A DNA stretch of 13,975 nucleotides from Treponema sp. Lineage in GTDB: Bacteria > Spirochaetota > Spirochaetia > Treponematales > Breznakiellaceae. The stretch lies in assembly GCA_031271075.1 (NCBI GenBank), contig JAISWN010000340.1:1-13975 (forward strand), written 5' to 3'. Within the stretch, counting starts at the first letter, position 1; every line of letters starts with the position of its first letter. Under the pieces are notes generated by a model, which saw only the letters and a program-made list of their open reading frames with translations, did not search any database and had not been told where the DNA came from. The position numbers and the translations under genes are program-made. Below, piece by piece: positions 1 to 5,525 of this stretch.

Positions 1-46
1 CGGACAGTACCGCCAGTAAACCAAAAAGCAGACTCTTCCTCTTCAT
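1..46 (-). CDS. Exported protein, N-terminal start only (partial)
   Basis: Only the first 15 codons are in the window and the gene continues past the left edge. They read MKRKSLLFGLLAVLS: basic residues followed by a hydrophobic run, the beginning of a Sec signal peptide or signal anchor. The start is supported by a strong ribosome binding site, AAGGAGGA on the minus strand at 58-51, four bases before the ATG at 46. Nothing of the mature protein is visible, so no function can be assigned. The DNA upstream of it (47-about 230) carries several hairpins that could belong to its leader. Confidence 0.7.
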   Translation of the reverse strand, partial: MKRKSLLFGLLAVLS

Positions 47-69
47 AGAGTCCTCCTTCACGTAAACTC

Positions 70-89
70 GGCCTTCCCAACGAAAGGCC
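70..89. other. Short hairpin in the leader of the left-edge gene
   Basis: GGCCTT at 70-75 pairs with AAGGCC at 84-89 around an 8-base loop. It lies about 24 bases upstream of the ATG at 46, so on the minus-strand transcript it sits just before the ribosome binding site. No U-run follows on either strand, so it is not an intrinsic terminator. Confidence 0.4.
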
Positions 90-92
90 AAT

Positions 93-201
93 CAAAAGAG
101 GACTAAATACAAAAAAAGCGTTATACTTTTTGTGTATCTAGCTTTTACCCCGGATACGGCCGATCCGCCAAGATGTAACCGTCTCCGGGGTTCCTCTTTT
201 G
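93..201. repeat. Inverted repeat enclosing a large hairpin
   Basis: CAAAAGAGGA at 93-102 is repeated exactly in inverted orientation as TCCTCTTTTG at 192-201. Inside this pair, 148-159 and 179-190 form a 12-base arm pair with one mismatch (both outer ends are CCCCGGA/TCCGGGG), leaving a 19-base loop at 160-178. On the plus strand the stem is followed by a T-rich stretch (191-207), but no plus-strand gene lies upstream. On the minus strand it would sit in the leader of the exported-protein gene. It matches no riboswitch family that I recognise, and its identity is unknown. Confidence 0.5.
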
Positions 202-208
202 TTTTAAT

Positions 209-226
209 CAGGGGCTCAGGCCCCTG
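209..226. other. Perfect 7-bp hairpin with tetraloop
   Basis: CAGGGGC at 209-215 pairs with GCCCCTG at 220-226 around the loop TCAG. There is no T-run directly after it on either strand: the plus strand continues CTAAAAC and the minus strand ATTAAAAC. A standard terminator is therefore unlikely. It could be part of a small RNA or leader structure. Confidence 0.4.
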
Positions 227-287
227 CTAAAACCCTGCCTTATCTCTTTCTTCCCTCCTTCCTTTCCGGGCGTATATGGCCTCCCCT

Positions 288-318
288 CCAAACCCCGCTC
301 CGGCGGGAGCCCGTAATC
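288..318. repeat. GC-rich dispersed repeat, copy 1
   Basis: This segment is nearly the same as 679-711: aligned by eye, about 28 of 31 positions match, with two 1-base indels. It contains a small hairpin, CCCGC (294-298) and GCGGG (303-307) around TCCG, followed by AGCCCGTAA. The two copies lie in the same orientation at the two ends of the gene-free region. Confidence 0.6.
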
Positions 319-320
319 TA

Positions 321-401
321 TACTCTGTATTCTATACTCTACATTCCACACTCCGTACTCCCTACTCTGTATTCTATACTCCTACTCTGTATTCTGTACT
401 C
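321..401. repeat. Imperfect tandem repeat, unit about 20 bp
   Basis: A 19-base unit beginning TACTCTGTATTC occurs identically at 321-339 and 363-381. It occurs again with one mismatch at 383-401, so the last two copies are exactly 20 bases apart. The intervening 340-362 is made of degenerate versions of the same TACTC-type motif, and related motifs continue to about 415. The strand is pyrimidine-rich throughout. There is no spacer structure as in CRISPR and no reading frame that makes sense. Confidence 0.75.
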
Positions 402-509
402 CCTACTCCTCACTATAGTATGGGATGCCTCCCGTACCGGGAAGAGACTGATGCGCTGTATGTGGCGGTATGGTTTGGCTCCGGAAGAGCCACGTTATAC
501 GATAAACAT

Positions 510-528
510 GGGGGGGGGGGGGGGGGGG
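510..528 (+). repeat. Homopolymer run of 19 G
   Basis: Positions 510-528 are 19 consecutive G residues (C on the minus strand). Such runs are prone to slipped-strand mispairing. Treponema pallidum is known to vary poly-G tracts near tpr genes and so change their expression. Here the run has no convincing gene on either side: open frames crossing it give only poly-Gly or poly-Pro. Any phase-variation role is therefore unproven. The exact count may also be affected by sequencing error. Confidence 0.9.
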
Positions 529-678
529 TAATGTAATTCCTTGGCGTTCAAGCTGCGGGGCCGGTAAAAGGGCGCTCTTTCTGGTTTCCACGAATATCAA
601 TCTATCCCATAGTTCGAAAAAGGTCAAGCGCCTCATGCAAATATTCGTCCTGATAGCGAAAAATACGCCGCCCCTCGC

Positions 679-711
679 CCAAAACCCCGCTTTGGCGGCA
701 GCCCGTAAATC
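679..711. repeat. GC-rich dispersed repeat, copy 2
   Basis: Second copy of the element at 288-318. The hairpin is shorter here: CCGC (687-690) and GCGG (695-698) around TTTG. The outer pair seen in copy 1 is lost. It lies 40 bases beyond the 3' end of parB, where a terminator for the parAB transcript would be expected, but no U-run follows on the minus strand. Confidence 0.6.
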
Positions 712-750
712 GTGGCCGGAAAGTTGCCTGTTGAGTTCTTAGCCGGAGGA

Positions 751-1695
751 TCAGCGGGGGAGGAACAGATTGTAAAGCCGATCCAGATCTTCCATGGAGT
801 AGTAATCGATACGGATGCTGCCCCTGCCCAGATCCCCGGCGATAGCCACCTTGGTGCCGAATTTTTCGATCAGTTTCTCTTCTATGTCCACCAGTTCCGG
901 GGGGCGTTTTGCCGGGGTGGCGACGGCGACGGATCTTTCTTCCCCGGAGGCGGCTTCTCCCTCTCCCGGTTCTTTTTTCCTGCCCTTCAGGGAGACGGCC
1001 CGCCTTTCCGCCTCCCGGACGGAAAGCCCCTTTGCCAGGATCTCCCGGTACAGGGCGTCCTGGGCCGCTTCTTCGTTCACCGAGAGGAGGGATCGGGCGT
1101 GCCCCGGGGAAAGCTCCCCCTTTTCAAGGCTTTGGCGGACCGCTTCCGGCAGTTTGAGGAGTCTGAGGGAGTTTGCCACGGTGGAACGGTTTTTCCCAAC
1201 CTTGGCGGCAGCCTCGTCCTGGGAAAGGCCGGTAAATTCCATCAGCTTTTTGTAGCCTTCCGCTTCCTCAATGGGGTTAAGATCGGTGCGCTGTATGTTC
1301 TCGATAAGGGCAATAAGCATCCGCTCGTTGGCGGAGTAGGATCGGACGATCACCGGCGCTTCGGTAAGCCCCGCGAGCCTGGCGGCCCGGAAACGCCGCT
1401 CCCCGGCAACAATGGTATAAGCGCCCTCCCCGTCAGCCTCGGCGATAATCGGCTCTATGATCCCGTGTTCCCTGATGGAATCGGCAAGCTCCCGTAGTTC
1501 CGGCTCTTCAAAACGCTTGCGGGGCTGGTCCGGGTTGGATCTGAGTTTGTCCAGGGGAACGACGAGTTCCCCGGAAGAGGGTATGAAAGACGGACCCGCC
1601 TCCTGGTTGTAAAGCGGGGAATCCGGGGAACCGGCCTCTCCCTCCATGGGGAGCAGGGCGTCCAACCCCTTCCCCAGGCCCCGTTTAAGCGCCAC
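751..1695 (-). CDS. parB: ParB/Spo0J chromosome-partitioning protein
   Basis: ParB is the CTP-dependent DNA clamp that loads at parS sites near the replication origin and works with ParA to segregate the chromosome. The 314-residue protein has the usual family length. It begins with the conserved ALKRGLGKGLDALLP segment, which fixes the start at the GTG at 1695. Visible motifs are QPRKRF (57-62), the GERRFRAAR CTP-binding box (98-106), ENIQRTDLNPIEEA (132-145), a helix-turn-helix around 155-180 including KNRSTVANSLRLL, and a C-terminal dimerisation region. A charged, low-conservation linker spans about 230-265. The start lies inside parA (11-base overlap) without a clear ribosome binding site, so translation is probably coupled to parA. 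No parS match was found in the window. Confidence 0.97.
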   Translation of the reverse strand: MALKRGLGKGLDALLPMEGEAGSPDSPLYNQEAGPSFIPSSGELVVPLDKLRSNPDQPRKRFEEPELRELADSIREHGIIEPIIAEADGEGAYTIVAGERRFRAARLAGLTEAPVIVRSYSANERMLIALIENIQRTDLNPIEEAEGYKKLMEFTGLSQDEAAAKVGKNRSTVANSLRLLKLPEAVRQSLEKGELSPGHARSLLSVNEEAAQDALYREILAKGLSVREAERRAVSLKGRKKEPGEGEAASGEERSVAVATPAKRPPELVDIEEKLIEKFGTKVAIAGDLGRGSIRIDYYSMEDLDRLYNLFLPR

Positions 1696-2443
1696 GCTTT
1701 AAGACCTCACCGGCAAGGCTTCGGTAAGCCCTGGCGCCGGCGCACTGGGGATCGTACAGCGAGATAGGAAGGCCGTGGGAGGGGGCTTCGGAAAGCCGGA
1801 CATTCCGGGGGATGATTGTGCTGAATACCTTGCTCTTGAAGTAGGCGCTTACCTGTTTAACCACGTCCTGGGCAAGCCGGGTGCGGGGATCGTACATGGT
1901 AAAGAAGATCCCCCCGATATCCAGGGAGGGGTTCAGGCCGGATTGAATCCGTTTGATGGTCTTGAGCAGAAGGGAAAGCCCCTCCATGGCGAAATATTCA
2001 CACTGCATGGGAATAAGCACCGCGTTGGCGGCGGTCATGCCGTTCAGGGTAAGCACCCCCAGACTGGGAGGGCAGTCGATAAGGATGTAGTCGTAGCGGC
2101 CGCGAACCGGTTCCAGAGCCCTTTTGAGGAAAAAATCCCGATCATCCTGCTCGATCAGCTCCACCGCCGCCCCGGAAAGATCGATGCTGGCGGGAATAAC
2201 CTGGAGTCCGGCTACCGGGGTGTTCCGAATCGTCTTTTCCACCGGGGCCTTCCCGGAAATCAGCTCGTAAACCCCGGGTTTGGGGGAATTGACGCCGATC
2301 CCGCTGGAGAGGTTGGCCTGGGAATCAAAATCCACCAGGAGAACCGACTTCCCCTCTTCCGCAAGATACGCGCCGATATTTAGCGCCGAAGTGGTTTTTC
2401 CCACTCCCCCTTTCTGGTTTACGAACACATAGGTTTTACCCAT
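1685..2443 (-). CDS. parA: ParA/Soj partitioning ATPase
   Basis: ParA is a Walker-type ATPase that binds DNA non-specifically as an ATP dimer and moves ParB-parS complexes. The protein has 252 residues, typical of the short chromosomal Soj type without an N-terminal helix-turn-helix. The deviant Walker A box KGGVGKTT is at 11-18 (signature lysine K11), the A' motif DFDSQ at 38-42 and Walker B ILIDCPPS at 120-127. The start MGKTYVFVNQKGGVGKTT is the family norm. There is no Shine-Dalgarno sequence before the ATG. Instead a perfect TATAAT ends six bases upstream, so transcription may start at the ATG itself. The gene is followed by parB with an 11-base overlap and is divergent from the HAD gene. 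Confidence 0.97.
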   Translation of the reverse strand: MGKTYVFVNQKGGVGKTTSALNIGAYLAEEGKSVLLVDFDSQANLSSGIGVNSPKPGVYELISGKAPVEKTIRNTPVAGLQVIPASIDLSGAAVELIEQDDRDFFLKRALEPVRGRYDYILIDCPPSLGVLTLNGMTAANAVLIPMQCEYFAMEGLSLLLKTIKRIQSGLNPSLDIGGIFFTMYDPRTRLAQDVVKQVSAYFKSKVFSTIIPRNVRLSEAPSHGLPISLYDPQCAGARAYRSLAGEVLKRGA

Positions 2444-2455
2444 AACGCAATTATA
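2444..2455 (-). promoter_or_regulatory. parA promoter -10 box, leaderless layout
   Basis: On the minus strand TATAAT occupies 2455-2450 and is followed by six bases (TGCGTT) and then the parA ATG at 2443. Bacterial transcription usually begins about seven bases after the -10 box, which places the start on the A of the ATG. No good -35 hexamer is seen at 16-18 bases; TTGAAA occurs at 10 bases, which is too close. The absence of any ribosome binding site fits a leaderless mRNA. Confidence 0.55.
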
Positions 2456-2478
2456 TCCAATATGTTTTCAAAATACTA

Positions 2479-2507
2479 TTGAACGCCGGAAAATATGGGG
2501 TTATTCT
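2479..2507 (+). promoter_or_regulatory. Promoter of the HAD-PHP operon, leaderless layout
   Basis: TTGAAC at 2479-2484 resembles the -35 consensus. After a 17-base spacer, TATTCT at 2502-2507 is a plausible -10 box. The ATG of the HAD gene at 2514 begins seven bases after the box, where transcription would be expected to start. No Shine-Dalgarno sequence is placed correctly (GGGG at 2497-2500 is 13 bases away). The arrangement mirrors that of parA on the opposite strand. Confidence 0.5.
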
Positions 2508-2513
2508 ATACCT

Positions 2514-3341
2514 ATGGAAACCATACGCATACTTGCCCTGGATTTGGATGATACCCTTTTACGGTCGGATCTGTCTATCTCTTTCCGTACCCGGAATGTC
2601 ATTAAGAAGGCGGCATCCCAGGGTGTGGTTGTGGTACTGGCTTCCGGCAGGGTTCCCCTGGGGATGGCGCGCTTTTCCAGGCTCCTGGGAATGCACAAGA
2701 GGCCCGGTTACCTTATCTGCAATAACGGTACTATTGTGCAGGAAAGCCACACGGGCAGCCGGATATCCGAAACCCTGCTGAACAGCGCTGCCGCCCTTGC
2801 CGTTTACGATCTGGCCGTGGCGGAGGGTTTCGCGGTTCAACTGTACGAAGAAGATGTCATGTACGTGTCCCGGGACAACGAGTATACCCGGTACGATCAG
2901 AAACTTACCGGCCTGCGGCAGGTGGTGGTTGAGAATTTCCGGGATATGATAGAGGAGGGCTGCTACAAGCTCCTTATTCCCGGAGACCCCATGCTGCTCC
3001 AGCCCCTGGAAAGCATTATCCGGACCTACCTGGGGAACGATATAACCCTCTTTACCAGCAAACCCTACTTCCTGGAGGTGCTTCCCAAAAACACCGATAA
3101 GGGAACCGCCCTGGCGATGATAGCCAGGACCCTGGGTATCGGCCGGGATGGGGTGCTGGCTATCGGGGATTCCATGAACGACGAGGCTATGATCCGCTGG
3201 GCCGGCATGGGTGTCGCCATGGCCAACGGGGATGACCGGATCAAGAGTATCGCCTCCCTGGTGACGGAAAAATCCAACGACGACGACGGGGTGGCCGAGG
3301 TGATCGAAAAATACATCCTGGGCAAGGAGATTGTCGCATGA
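2514..3341 (+). CDS. Cof-type HAD-superfamily phosphatase
   Basis: This is a soluble phosphatase of the haloacid dehalogenase superfamily, Cof/YidA branch (type IIB cap), which dephosphorylates sugar phosphates or cofactors such as pyridoxal phosphate or FMN. The exact substrate cannot be read from sequence. The 275 residues fit the family. Motif I is DLDDTLL with nucleophile D10 and acid/base D12. Motif II is VLASGR with S44. The conserved NNGT sits at 70-73. The motif III lysine is in DKGTAL (K196), and motif IV GDSMND (218-223) binds magnesium. The NGDDRIKSIASLVTEKSNDDDG tail region is typical of Cof proteins. The start is fixed because motif I begins nine residues after the only upstream ATG. 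The stop overlaps the next start as ATGA. Confidence 0.93.
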   Translation: METIRILALDLDDTLLRSDLSISFRTRNVIKKAASQGVVVVLASGRVPLGMARFSRLLGMHKRPGYLICNNGTIVQESHTGSRISETLLNSAAALAVYDLAVAEGFAVQLYEEDVMYVSRDNEYTRYDQKLTGLRQVVVENFRDMIEEGCYKLLIPGDPMLLQPLESIIRTYLGNDITLFTSKPYFLEVLPKNTDKGTALAMIARTLGIGRDGVLAIGDSMNDEAMIRWAGMGVAMANGDDRIKSIASLVTEKSNDDDGVAEVIEKYILGKEIVA

Positions 3342-4327
3342 GCGATGCCCCCCAGGGATCTCATGCTGAGATTCCCCCGGGCGCAAGCCAGGCCCAGGTC
3401 AAGGAAGATATCCCCATCAGCACCGTGGATTCCCCTTCCGCGGTACTGGAGCTTATCTATCAGCTTAAAATCAAAGATGTCATGGTCAGCGCGGTGATAA
3501 CCGCCGGCAGAACCGACAGTATGCGGTATATCCAGACATTGATGCGGGAGAACTACATTACCGGGGTGCCGATTACGGAAGAAGGAACCCTGGCGGGGAT
3601 CGTGTCGATTGACGACATCGTCACGGCCCTGGACAAGGGTTACATTGATTGCCCCGCGGAAGAGCGGATGACCCGGGACGTGATCGTTCTGGAAGACGAC
3701 ATGCCCCTTTCCTTCGCCATCTCCTACCTCAATAAATACCGCTACGGGCGTTTTCCGGTGGTAAACAAGAAAAAAGAACTGGTGGGGATTATCACATCCA
3801 AAGATGTCATCGGCTCCCTGCTTGTGGAGATGAACCGGGAGGTTTTGCGTCTGGAAAAGATACATCAGAAGGCTATGGGGGCCACTCCGCCCTATTCGGA
3901 GATGGAATTCTCCACGGTAAAGTACGATTTTGAGCTGGCCGGCCGGGCCTCCACGGAAATTAAAAAAGCCTTGAAGGCCAGGAACATTGATCCCAAGATC
4001 ATCCGCCGGGTGGCTATCGCCAGTTACGAGCTGGAGATCAACCAGGTGGTTCACTCCAACGGGGGAACCATCAGTTGTTCCATTCAGCCCGATAAGGTGA
4101 TCATCGTGGCCGCCGATACCGGGCCGGGTATAGCCGACGTGAACCTTGCCCTCCAGGAAGGATGGTCTACCGCCAACGAGTGGATCCGGTCCCTGGGCTT
4201 CGGGGCGGGCATGGGGCTTGCCAACACCAAGCGGGTAAGCGACGAATTCTCCATCAACTCCGCCACCGGTTCGGGGACAACGGTCCGGTCGGTGGTGTTT
4301 ATTGATTCCCCCAAGGACGAATCGTGA
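3338..4327 (+). CDS. CBS-pair sensor fused to RsbW-like ATPase
   Basis: The protein has 329 residues. Two CBS repeats (about 45-98 and 108-165; KIKDVMV, TGVPITEEGTLAGIVS, RFPVVNKKKELVGIITSKDV) form a Bateman module that in other proteins binds adenine nucleotides. After a linker, residues about 192-322 form a GHKL ATPase domain of the anti-sigma-factor (RsbW/SpoIIAB) type: an N-box region ELEINQVVHS (231-240), G1 DTGPGI (260-265) and the G2 loop GFGAGMGL (287-294). It probably phosphorylates or binds a partner in response to nucleotide state; no partner or sigma factor is visible. The ATG at 3338 overlaps the HAD stop and is preceded by AAGGAG (3324-3329) inside that gene. The domain order is clear, the role is inferred. 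Confidence 0.88.
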   Translation: MSDAPQGSHAEIPPGASQAQVKEDIPISTVDSPSAVLELIYQLKIKDVMVSAVITAGRTDSMRYIQTLMRENYITGVPITEEGTLAGIVSIDDIVTALDKGYIDCPAEERMTRDVIVLEDDMPLSFAISYLNKYRYGRFPVVNKKKELVGIITSKDVIGSLLVEMNREVLRLEKIHQKAMGATPPYSEMEFSTVKYDFELAGRASTEIKKALKARNIDPKIIRRVAIASYELEINQVVHSNGGTISCSIQPDKVIIVAADTGPGIADVNLALQEGWSTANEWIRSLGFGAGMGLANTKRVSDEFSINSATGSGTTVRSVVFIDSPKDES

Positions 4328-4354
4328 AGCCTCGTTTTACCTCCGGTTGTATAG

Positions 4355-4369
4355 GGCGGCAAAACCGCC
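4355..4369 (+). other. Hairpin before the DRTGG gene start
   Basis: GGCGG (4355-4359) and CCGCC (4365-4369) pair around CAAAA, immediately before GGGGA (4370-4374), the weak ribosome binding site of the next gene. It could limit or couple translation of that gene. It would be plain coding sequence if the longer upstream start were used instead. Confidence 0.35.
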
Positions 4370-4382
4370 GGGGAAACTTACC

Positions 4383-4730
4383 GTGACCGTCCGGGAAGCC
4401 GCGGCGGCCCTGGGGGCGGAAATTGTCCAGGGCGAATTCGAGGATGCCCCCCTGTCCGGGGCCTACACCTCGGATCTGCTCTCCGACGTAATGGCCAACG
4501 CCAAGGAAGGGGGGGCTTTGATCACCATCCAGGCCCATAAAAACACCGTGGCGGTGGCGACCCTGGTAAATATCACGGCCATCCTGGTCTGTAATTCCCG
4601 GCCCCTGCCGGAGGACATGCTGGAAGCCGCCAAAAACGAGGGGATCGCGGTACTTCTGACCAAAGAGAACCAGTTCACCGTTTCGGGGAAGCTTTACGGC
4701 CTCCTGCGGAAGGAGCAATGCCCCTCTTAG
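4383..4730 (+). CDS. DRTGG-domain protein
   Basis: This is a small soluble protein, 115 residues from the chosen start, matching the stand-alone DRTGG domain found in regulatory gene sets of anaerobes and also within some phosphotransacetylases. Recognisable stretches are TVREAAAALGAEIVQG at the start, GAYTSDLLSDVMANAKEGGALIT in the middle and GIAVLLTKENQFTVSGKLYGLL at the end. The biochemical activity of the domain is not established; nucleotide or ligand binding is usually assumed. I chose the GTG at 4383 because homology begins there and GGGGA lies 8 bases upstream. An in-frame ATG at 4302 would add 27 unconserved residues and overlap the previous gene. The end overlaps the PHP gene by 13 bases, so the two are probably translationally coupled. 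Confidence 0.82.
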   Translation: MTVREAAAALGAEIVQGEFEDAPLSGAYTSDLLSDVMANAKEGGALITIQAHKNTVAVATLVNITAILVCNSRPLPEDMLEAAKNEGIAVLLTKENQFTVSGKLYGLLRKEQCPS

Positions 4731-5470
4731 CCGACTTTCACAATCATTCCTGCCTTTCCCCCTGCGGTTCCCTGGATCTTTCCCCCCGGCTTTTAGTGGA
4801 GATCGCCGCGGCCAGAGGGGTGGGGGTACTGGCCCTGACGGATCACAATTCCAGCCTCAACTGCCCCGCCTTCGCCAAACTCTGCCCCCCAAAGGGGATC
4901 GTCCCCCTCTACGGCATGGAGGCCACCACCAGCGAGGAAATTCACGTCCTCTGCCTCTTTACCAGCCTTGAAGCCTGCCTGGATTTTAACGAATATGCCT
5001 ACAGTATCCTTACCCCCTTTCCCAATGATCCGGAAAAGACCGGCGATCAAGTCTATGTGAACGAAGAGGACACCATTGAGGGGGAGGTCGAGTATTACCT
5101 TATAAGCCCCCTGGACATTTCGATAGACCGGATCGGCCAAAAGGCGGCCGAATACGGCGGCATCGTCATCCCGGCCCACATAGACAGGCCGGCCTTCTCC
5201 ATGTTCAGCCAGCTTGGGGCGGTGGTGGAGGGCCCCTGGGCCGCCCTTGAATGTACCCGGATCCCCCCCCTCAGAGGCTCTCCCGGCGCCGGGGCTCTTG
5301 ATACGCTGGGTTACCCCCTTACCACTTCCAGCGACGCCCACTACCCGGAACATGTGGCCCGCCGGCCTTTCGAGTTGGATATTTCCCCGGAGGAACTCCT
5401 CCCCCGCGGGCCCGGTGCCCCGGCGGATATGGCCGCCCTCCGGCGGGCCCTGGCTAGGCGGCCCAGGTAG
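4718..5470 (+). CDS. PHP-family metal-dependent phosphoesterase
   Basis: The protein has 250 residues and the metal-binding signature of the PHP superfamily (polymerase and histidinol phosphatase): DFHNH (H8, H10), LTDHN (D42, H43), GMEATTSEE (E68), IPAHID (H154) and SSDAHYPE (D206, H208). These residues would hold a two- or three-metal centre that hydrolyses a phosphate ester or diester. The substrate is unknown; related stand-alone PHP proteins act on nucleoside phosphates or short oligonucleotides. The middle segment (about 95-130), with the acidic stretch VNEEDTIEGEVEYY, is less conserved. The ATG at 4718 is preceded by AAGGAG (4710-4715) and lies within the end of the DRTGG gene. It closes the regulatory operon; the promoter of the transport operon begins right after its stop. 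Confidence 0.88.
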   Translation: MPLLADFHNHSCLSPCGSLDLSPRLLVEIAAARGVGVLALTDHNSSLNCPAFAKLCPPKGIVPLYGMEATTSEEIHVLCLFTSLEACLDFNEYAYSILTPFPNDPEKTGDQVYVNEEDTIEGEVEYYLISPLDISIDRIGQKAAEYGGIVIPAHIDRPAFSMFSQLGAVVEGPWAALECTRIPPLRGSPGAGALDTLGYPLTTSSDAHYPEHVARRPFELDISPEELLPRGPGAPADMAALRRALARRPR

Positions 5471-5473
5471 ATG

Positions 5474-5479
5474 TATAAT
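5474..5479 (+). promoter_or_regulatory. Possible promoter -10 of the transport/PLP operon
   Basis: A perfect TATAAT lies 4 bases after the PHP stop codon and about 46 bases before the symporter ATG. The -35 position (TGGCTA at 5451-5456, 17-base spacer) matches the consensus in only three of six positions. This promoter could separate the six-gene operon from the regulatory operon upstream, although read-through is also possible because no terminator is seen between them. Confidence 0.45.
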
Positions 5480-5525
5480 AAAATCCACTACAGGGTCGCG
5501 GCCCCTAAAACTTAAGGAGGATTTT

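Larger units (their letters stand above)
47..750. other. Gene-free, repeat-rich intergenic region
   Basis: About 700 bases lie between the left-edge gene and the parB stop with no gene I can support. Open frames exist (plus 276-536, minus 403-636), but both run through the 19-G tract and the low-complexity repeat and have no recognisable domain. On the minus strand between about 716 and 614 one frame contains the coding-like stretch YQDEYLHEALDLFRTMG ending in a stop. This could be a decayed gene fragment, but I cannot identify it. The structural elements inside the region are listed separately. Confidence 0.6.

Noticed and set aside
54..66. parS-like sequence (GTTTACGTGAAG on the minus strand)
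   Set aside because: It resembles the parS consensus but lacks one base of the central CACGTG palindrome, so the dyad symmetry ParB needs is broken.
321..401. CRISPR array
   Set aside because: Units are directly adjacent or separated by degenerate copies of themselves, with no unique spacers and no cas genes.
276..536. 86-codon plus-strand open frame through the tandem repeat and the G run
   Set aside because: The translation is low-complexity (repeated Tyr-Ser-Val-Phe-type words, then poly-Gly). It has no ribosome binding site and no domain.
403..636. 77-codon minus-strand open frame
   Set aside because: It reads through the C run as poly-Pro, has no recognisable domain and no ribosome binding site.
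712..1497. Long plus-strand open frame opposite parB
   Set aside because: It is a shadow of parB in GC-rich DNA, with no homology or ribosome binding site. The same applies to the other long antisense frames opposite the HAD gene (2559-3386), the CBS gene (3065-4054) and the PLP gene (7404-8276).
5214..5525. Upstream in-frame extension of the symporter
   Set aside because: It runs through the PHP gene in another frame and gives no membrane-protein features; the ATG at 5526 has a strong ribosome binding site.
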